DNA of 10,425 nt. Origin: a bacterium (lineage in GTDB: Bacteria; SZUA-182; DTGQ01). Within the stretch, counting starts at the first letter, position 1. The number at the start of each line of letters is the position of its first letter. The stretch covers positions 1 to 10,425 of the forward strand of contig JAILZY010000111.1 in assembly GCA_023512255.1 (NCBI GenBank), read 5' to 3'. The position numbers and the translations under genes are program-made. Below the pieces are notes generated by a model that saw nothing but the letters and a program-made list of their open reading frames with translations, was not told where the DNA came from and made no database searches. Below are positions 6,308 through 10,425 of this stretch, in pieces.

Positions 6308-6576
6308 TTGTAATGCTTCCTAACCGGCTCTTTGATATCCCAGGTGCAGGCTAGACCGTCAGGGAAAGTGACAAAATCGCCCTTACCAAATTCCACTCTT
6401 TTCCCATCCTTGGTCTCTACCACTACCTTGCCTTCCAAAAAATAGCACTCCTCTGTACCATCGTACTGCCAGTCAAAGCGGGAGACCCCCTTTTCCCAAA
6501 CTGGCCAGGAAAATACCCCTCTTTTTTCCAACTCATCCTGGGTCAGCCTATTAACTTTAATCTCCATCTTTTCCAT
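6298..6576 (-). CDS. small single-domain cupin (DUF861 / Cupin_3 type)
   Basis: The 92-residue protein matches the EutQ/ureidoglycine-type cupin family (Pfam Cupin_3, formerly DUF861). Seen in order are WPVWEKGVSRFDWQYD (residues 24-39), TEECYFLEG (41-49), the GDFVTFPDGLACTWD segment (66-80) and the closing EPVRKHYNF. Length is typical for the single-domain members. The His cluster that binds metal in many cupins is absent from motif 1, as is common in this subfamily, so its ligand and reaction are unknown. I set the start at 6576. GAGGAGG (6592-6586 on the minus strand) lies 9 bases upstream of it, whereas the longer frame would start at 6594, upstream of and overlapping this site. The gene is convergent with the giant-protein gene and divergent from the GDPD gene. 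A role in small-molecule metabolism is only inference. Confidence 0.88.
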   Translation of the reverse strand: MEKMEIKVNRLTQDELEKRGVFSWPVWEKGVSRFDWQYDGTEECYFLEGKVVVETKDGKRVEFGKGDFVTFPDGLACTWDIKEPVRKHYNFK

Positions 6577-6860
6577 CACTTGCTTCCTCCTCATAATATT
6601 ACAGAATAACAGAATAATATAATATATAATATATTTAATATAATATATAATATATTACAGAATTTATATTACAGAATTAATATATTACAGAATAACATAA
6701 TATATTACAGACTAGAATATTACAGAGACTAAGAATATTACAGACTAGCAGAATAACATTATAATAGAACAACGTCATAGCAATAGTCAGTATATTCAGT
6801 ATATAATAAGAGAAGGCTGAAGGCAAGAGTTCAGATTGATATAAGGGAGGGAGCTATTTT
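6577..6860. other. divergent intergenic spacer, 284 bases, strongly AT-rich
   Basis: Besides the ATTACAG copies, it holds TATAAT hexamers at 6760-6765 and 6802-6807 on the plus strand and a 9-base duplication, CAGTATAT(T/A), at 6788-6805. In such AT-rich DNA TATAAT is weak evidence, and neither hexamer has a good -35 box. The GDPD ribosome binding site ends the region. I see no RNA gene or ORF. Confidence 0.5.
6598..6743. repeat. seven direct copies of ATTACAG in an AT-rich divergent spacer
   Basis: ATTACAG occurs at 6598, 6654, 6668, 6684, 6704, 6719 and 6737, all in the same orientation and most within a longer AATATTACAGA context. Spacings are 56, 14, 16, 20, 15 and 18 bases, so they are neither strict tandem units nor fixed to the helical turn. 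The array lies between the divergent cupin and GDPD genes, and their promoters must be within or beside it. It may be a cluster of regulator sites or simply a slippage-expanded region. Confidence 0.75.
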
Positions 6861-7550
6861 ATGTTACTCATGGGACATCGTGGGGCTGCGGCTCTTGAGC
6901 CTGAAAATACCCTACGATCAATCAGCCGCGCCTTAGAAATCGGGGTCGATGCGGTCGAGATTGATGTTCATCTGACCAAAGATCGGGAGCTGGTGGTCAT
7001 TCATGATGATACCCTCGATCGAACCACCAATGGAGTTGGGCGGGTAGCCAGCTATACACTTTCGCAGATCAAAGAGTTTGATGCTGGCAAGGGTGAGCGT
7101 ATTCCTAGCTTGCAGGAGGTAATTGATCTGGTTAGGGGCCGGGCCACTCTGGTCATCGAGCTGAAGGAGGAAGGCACCGAGCAGGGAGTGGTTGAGCTGA
7201 TCAGAAAGGGTGGGCTCCGTGATCGGGTTTATGTCATTTCCTTCTGGCACATACTGGTCAAGAGGGTAAAGGAGATGGACAAAAGGGTGAAGACAGGGGT
7301 TCTTCTGGTTGGCTGTCCGGTGGATGCCTGTGTTGCTAAAGCTGCCTTTGCGGACGCCCTGGTCATGAACTATGCTTTCGTCAACAAATCTTTGGTTGAT
7401 CTTGCTCACCAGGAGGGAGTTGCGGTTTTCATCTGGAATATTGATTCTCCTGATCTTCTGAAACCTTATGAGGAGATGGGAGTTGATGGTATTGCCAGCA
7501 ATGATCCCAGGATACTGGTTGATTACTTCAGGGCAGGTCATGGTAATTAA
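6861..7550 (+). CDS. glycerophosphodiester phosphodiesterase (cytosolic GDPD)
   Basis: GDPD enzymes hydrolyse deacylated phospholipids (glycerophosphodiesters) to sn-glycerol 3-phosphate and an alcohol, usually with a divalent metal. The 229-residue protein lacks a signal peptide and is the length of compact cytosolic UgpQ-like members. Visible motifs are GHRG (5-8, H6 and R7 catalytic), ALEPENT (11-17), AVEIDVHLTKD (31-41, metal ligands E33 and D35) and VVIHDDTLDRTTNG (45-58, catalytic H48). LVIELKEE (97-104) carries the third acidic ligand E100. The C-terminus has FIWNIDSP and GVDGIASNDP, the closing segment of the barrel. All expected active-site residues are present. The start follows a GGGAGGG-type ribosome binding site at 6845-6851, about 10 bases upstream. 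It stands alone, with no glycerol-phosphate transporter beside it, and is followed by a strong hairpin. Confidence 0.95.
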   Translation: MLLMGHRGAAALEPENTLRSISRALEIGVDAVEIDVHLTKDRELVVIHDDTLDRTTNGVGRVASYTLSQIKEFDAGKGERIPSLQEVIDLVRGRATLVIELKEEGTEQGVVELIRKGGLRDRVYVISFWHILVKRVKEMDKRVKTGVLLVGCPVDACVAKAAFADALVMNYAFVNKSLVDLAHQEGVAVFIWNIDSPDLLKPYEEMGVDGIASNDPRILVDYFRAGHGN

Positions 7551-7566
7551 AGTTTTAGGAGGATGG

Positions 7567-7604
7567 TTTGGAAGGAACCCTTTTTCAAAAGGGTTCCTTC
7601 CAAA
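7567..7604. terminator. perfect 18-base-pair hairpin between convergent genes
   Basis: TTTGGAAGGAACCCTTTT (7567-7584) and its exact complement (7587-7604) flank a two-base TC; in RNA a few T:A pairs would open to make the loop. It lies 17 bases after the GDPD stop and about 120 bases from the convergent kinase stop. Seven T at 7622-7628 come 17 bases after the stem, too far for a textbook terminator. AAAAAG (7602-7607) can also pair with CTTTTT (7621-7626), giving a second hairpin directly before the T-run. It is probably a transcription terminator or 3'-end processing barrier, or a member of a dispersed repeat family. Confidence 0.7.
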
Positions 7605-7628
7605 AAGCATTCTGGAGATTCTTTTTTT

Positions 7629-7717
7629 ATAATATTATTTATTTATAATATTATTTATTTTATATTTATAATATCACTTATTTTATAATATCATATTTTA
7701 CTTATTTTATAATATCA
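7629..7717. repeat. AT-rich tandem and direct repeats after the hairpin
   Basis: ATAATATTATTTATTT is perfectly doubled (7629-7644, 7645-7660). ACTTATTTTATAATATCA occurs at 7676-7693 and 7700-7717, six bases apart, also perfect. The stretch fills most of the gap between the GDPD and kinase stops and carries no ORF or RNA signal. The repeats are low in complexity, but both pairs are exact over 16-18 bases. Confidence 0.8.
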
Positions 7718-7725
7718 CTTATCGC

Positions 7726-10197
7726 TTACCCTAAGTTAACCTTCTCTCCCTCCTGGATGACCTGCGACAAGATTTTGCTCAATTCCTCAATCTCGTACGG
7801 CTTGGCCACAACCCCTTGAAATCCGTGCTCCCGATAATCAGACATGATGGGATCGTCGGCATAGCCGCTTGATACGATCGCTTTCACCCCTGGATCGATT
7901 TCGTGTAGTCTGCGAACGACCTCTTCGCCTCCCATCCCTCCGGGGATGGTCAAGTCCAAAATAACCGCGGCAAAGGCGCATCCCCTCTCCTTTACCCTCT
8001 TGTAAAGCTCTATCGCTTCATCACCCTCTTTGGCCAGTACAACTTCATAACCAAGATTGGTCAATATCCTGCCAACTATATCTCTTACCATTTTCTGATC
8101 ATCCATGAACAGAATACGCCCTCCGGCCGCGGCTTTTGTCTCTCTCACGGTCCACACCTCCTTGGCCGAAATCTCTCTCTCCACAGCAGGAAGATAGATG
8201 TGAAAACTGGTTCCAACTCCCGGCCTGGATTCGACCGTTATATGCCCGTTATGTTTTTTGATGATTGAATAAGTAATGGCCAGACCAAGACCGCTCCCCT
8301 TTTTCTTGGTGGTAAAGTAGGGATCGAAGATCTTCGGAAGGTCCTTCGGGCTTATGCCGACCCCATTATCTTTAACTGAGATCTTAACATATCTTCCCGG
8401 CTCAAGAGGAAGATGTTTATCCTCTGGCCTGACTACGATATTTTGAGCCTGGATGTCAATTATCCCGCCATTGGGCATAGCTTGGCTGGCATTGAGAACC
8501 AGGTTGTTGATGACCTGGCTGATTTGTCTTGCGTCAACTTCGGCTGGCCAAAGATCATCAGGCAAGGTAAATTCACAGCGTGCTCTAGAGCCGCTTGAGG
8601 CAAAGATGGCCGCCTCCTTGATCAAGGGGGCAAGGTAAAGTGGTTTTTTAACCGGCTCCCCACCACCCTTGCTCAGGGTAAGTAACTGCTGGGTTAAACC
8701 CTTGGCCTGCCGGGCTGCCTTTTGAATTTCATCTACTATTCCAGCCAAGGGATATCTTGCTGATCGGCTATACTCTTGGAGTAAGGATGCGTTGCCGGTG
8801 ATGGCGGTGAGTAAGTTATTGAAGTCATGGGCAAGACCGGCGGCTAAAACCCCAAGAGATTCAATTTTCTGAAGCCTCTCGATCTCATTCTCCCTTCTTT
8901 TCTGCTCGGTAATGTCATGAAGAATAAACATAACCACAGGTTTTCCCTGATAATGAATGAGACTTGCGGAAACCTCAACATCCTTGATCACACCCTCCTT
9001 ACTCACGATTTTTGTATCAAAGGTAGAGGGAATTTTTTCACCAGCCAACAGCAATCGGTACAAATGCCTAACCCCTTTCCTCACCTCAGGAGCAAGAAAG
9101 CGAAAAAAAGCACTGCCGATCAGCTCTTCGACTGAATAGCCGGTCAAATTGCTGGCTGCCTTGTTGGCGAAGGTAATGATTTCCCCATCAATAATCCCGA
9201 CCATATCCTTGGCCTGCTCAATCAGGGTCGAATACTTCTCCTCTGATTCTCGAAGCAGTTCATCTGCTCGCTTGCGCTCGGTAATATCTCTGAAATTCTC
9301 AATCACTCCGATCAGCTCTCCATCAGGTCGACGCAAGGGTTTTGCTGTCAGCTCAAAGAATAATTTCTGGCCACTGCGGCTTTCTATCTCAACACTTCCC
9401 TCGTACTGCTCTATCTTACCGCTGCGGATAAGGCCTATCGGGCATTGGGAGGGGGCATGGCAGAAGGGGCAGCAGATCACCTGACAGCATTTTTTGCCCT
9501 CTGCCTGGCTCCGGCTGATACCAAAAAGACGGCAGAATGTGTCACTTACCTTAAGTATATTTGATTCTATGTCAGTTACACACATGCCGTCAACTGCGGT
9601 GTTAAGTATCTGATTGAGCTGCGCATAGGCGGAGCGGGTTTCTTCAAGCAGATACCTAAGGCGCTTTCGGCTGAAGGTGATTTCCTCCTCGGCCTGCTCT
9701 TTTTCTCTAATCTGCCGCTTGAGTTGCTCTGTGCGCTCCTGCACAAGCCGCTCAAGATGCTGACGATATTGCCTCAATTCCTCCTCAAGCTTTCGGCACT
9801 TCGTAATATCGATGATGATCCCATCTATATAGAGAGGTTTTCCATCCTCAGCGTAAATCGGTGTTCCCCGCTCAGTAACATAGCGTATCTCTCCCCATTT
9901 GGTCTTCAAACGGTATTCGACCTCAAAGGGGCGATGGCCGCTTACGGCCTGCCTGATCGCATCGACCACCCTGGGCCGATCTTCGGGCAGGATAAGGGAG
10001 TCGATTCGACAGAGCTCTCCTGCTTCAAGCTCCTCGGCCACAAAGCCGGTTAGTGGCTTGAGCATGTTATTGAAAAACTGCATCCGGTTATTCTCCCTGA
10101 TGAATACCCGATAGACAATCCCAGGGAGATTTTGGGCTAGTGTCCGATAAGGATCTTTTTCTTCCGGTCTTATCCCTTCTTCTGCCTGTTCAGTCAT
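7726..10197 (-). CDS. soluble hybrid histidine kinase, PAS-PAS-PAS-HisKA-HATPase-REC
   Basis: The 823-residue protein has no membrane segment and should sense a cytoplasmic signal. PAS1 spans about 17-134 (LPGIVYRV ... IDGIIIDIT) and leads into a charged coiled coil (135-190). PAS2 (about 192-308) ends IENFRDITERKR and carries a cysteine cluster, C237, C238, C242, C243, C246 and C252. PAS3 (about 318-432) ends ILHDITEQKR. The HisKA box is LAAGLAHDFNNLLTAI, with phospho-acceptor H457. The ATPase domain shows NNLVLNASQAM (564-574), DNGVGI (610-615), FDPYFTTKKKGSGLGLA (624-640) and GTSFHIYLP. The receiver has acidic D699/D700, phospho-acceptor D748, S776 and K799, so all phosphorelay residues are intact. 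No DNA-binding output is attached, so it probably passes phosphate to an unlinked partner. The start at 10197 has AAGGAAGA about 10 bases upstream. The divergent neighbour at 10353 is the only adjacent candidate target. Confidence 0.93.
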   Translation of the reverse strand: MTEQAEEGIRPEEKDPYRTLAQNLPGIVYRVFIRENNRMQFFNNMLKPLTGFVAEELEAGELCRIDSLILPEDRPRVVDAIRQAVSGHRPFEVEYRLKTKWGEIRYVTERGTPIYAEDGKPLYIDGIIIDITKCRKLEEELRQYRQHLERLVQERTEQLKRQIREKEQAEEEITFSRKRLRYLLEETRSAYAQLNQILNTAVDGMCVTDIESNILKVSDTFCRLFGISRSQAEGKKCCQVICCPFCHAPSQCPIGLIRSGKIEQYEGSVEIESRSGQKLFFELTAKPLRRPDGELIGVIENFRDITERKRADELLRESEEKYSTLIEQAKDMVGIIDGEIITFANKAASNLTGYSVEELIGSAFFRFLAPEVRKGVRHLYRLLLAGEKIPSTFDTKIVSKEGVIKDVEVSASLIHYQGKPVVMFILHDITEQKRRENEIERLQKIESLGVLAAGLAHDFNNLLTAITGNASLLQEYSRSARYPLAGIVDEIQKAARQAKGLTQQLLTLSKGGGEPVKKPLYLAPLIKEAAIFASSGSRARCEFTLPDDLWPAEVDARQISQVINNLVLNASQAMPNGGIIDIQAQNIVVRPEDKHLPLEPGRYVKISVKDNGVGISPKDLPKIFDPYFTTKKKGSGLGLAITYSIIKKHNGHITVESRPGVGTSFHIYLPAVEREISAKEVWTVRETKAAAGGRILFMDDQKMVRDIVGRILTNLGYEVVLAKEGDEAIELYKRVKERGCAFAAVILDLTIPGGMGGEEVVRRLHEIDPGVKAIVSSGYADDPIMSDYREHGFQGVVAKPYEIEELSKILSQVIQEGEKVNLG

Positions 10198-10226
10198 TGG
10201 TATTGGCTCTTCCTTCAGTTATCTTG

Positions 10227-10245
10227 GTTATCAATGTTATCAATG
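10227..10245. repeat. 9-base tandem repeat in the divergent spacer
   Basis: GTTATCAAT is repeated head to tail (10227-10235, 10236-10244) and followed by another G. It lies 30-48 bases upstream of the kinase start on the minus strand, within its probable 5' leader. It is another small tandem duplication without evident function. Confidence 0.6.
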
Positions 10246-10322
10246 GCAAGTTAATAAAATATACCATAAATTTGATTATTAATTATAAATAATATAAATT
10301 TAATTTAATACGCATTTCTTAT

Positions 10323-10328
10323 TATAAT
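10323..10328 (+). promoter_or_regulatory. weak -10-like TATAAT before the terminal gene
   Basis: A perfect TATAAT lies 25 bases upstream of the last ATG, but no -35 box is seen about 17 bases before it. The surrounding spacer is so AT-rich that the hexamer is expected by chance. Confidence 0.2.
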
Positions 10329-10352
10329 CATACACTAAAAAGGTGAGCTCAG

Positions 10353-10425
10353 ATGTTCCCCATGTTTAAATTAGGAGGAGGAGATAAGCCGCAGGGGAAG
10401 GGTATTGAGGTAAAAGATAATAGTA
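10353..10425 (+). CDS. start of an unrecognised gene (cut by the window edge)
   Basis: An ATG at 10353 follows AGGTGAG (10341-10347) by five bases and opens a frame that stays open for 24 codons to the window end. It begins MFPMFKLGGGDKPQGKGIEV. A second in-frame ATG lies at 10362, also within reach of the same site. The peptide is too short to place in a family. The strong binding site and divergent position relative to the kinase make a real gene likely. Confidence 0.5.
   Translation, partial: MFPMFKLGGGDKPQGKGIEVKDNS

Noticed and set aside
6577-6594. Longer cupin start at 6594
   Set aside because: That ATG lies upstream of and overlaps the GAGGAGG ribosome binding site, while the ATG at 6576 is 9 bases downstream of it.
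6598-6743. CRISPR array or plasmid-type iterons
   Set aside because: The shared unit is only 7 bases, spacing is irregular, spacers are AT-rich and related to each other, and no cas or rep gene is present.
6933-7610. 225-codon open frame antisense to the GDPD gene
   Set aside because: It mirrors a gene with all its catalytic motifs, has no recognisable domain, and begins outside the gene next to the terminator hairpin.

Overview
The window is ordinary bacterial chromosome with spaced, mostly single-gene transcription units on both strands. Coding DNA is of moderate GC, and the spacers are very AT-rich and full of short local duplications. The gene set is a truncated HDOD regulator, a flavin reductase, a YbaK-type tRNA deacylase, a giant mosaic exported protein, a small cupin, a cytosolic GDPD and a soluble hybrid histidine kinase. 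The cohesin, MopE/thrombospondin-3, HYR and beta-helix mosaic and the PAS-rich hybrid kinase suggest an uncultured Gram-negative bacterium, perhaps a deltaproteobacterium (Desulfobacterota) or relative. That placement is inference from domain style only. No tRNA, rRNA, CRISPR array, transposase, integrase or phage gene was seen.

Layout. 1-200 (-): N-terminal end of an HDOD protein. 201-700: a non-coding spacer with a possible 19-codon leader ORF, an inverted repeat and two tandem-repeat blocks. The last block carries the ribosome binding site of the next gene. 701-1225 (+): flavin reductase-like protein. 1426-1884 (+): YbaK/ProX-type aminoacyl-tRNA deacylase. 2036-6220 (+): a 1394-residue exported protein made of cohesin, MopE/TSP3 calcium motifs, two HYR domains, beta-helix, three HYR domains and a second beta-helix. 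6298-6576 (-): small DUF861-type cupin. 6577-6860: divergent AT-rich spacer with seven ATTACAG copies. 6861-7550 (+): glycerophosphodiester phosphodiesterase. 7567-7604: strong hairpin between convergent genes. 7726-10197 (-): PAS-PAS-PAS-HisKA-HATPase-REC hybrid kinase. 10353-10425 (+): start of an unrecognised gene.

The genes do not form an obvious pathway, and I see no defence, secretion or biosynthetic cluster. Two things stand out. First, the giant protein has a duplicated HYR-plus-beta-helix layout, a cohesin module without a visible dockerin partner, and a C9 tract inside the reading frame. Second, nearly every intergenic spacer carries its own unrelated tandem duplication of 9-24 bases, some of them perfect. 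Several of these touch a ribosome binding site or a stop codon, as if this genome frequently makes small tandem duplications outside genes. All identifications are from reading motifs by eye; no database search was run.
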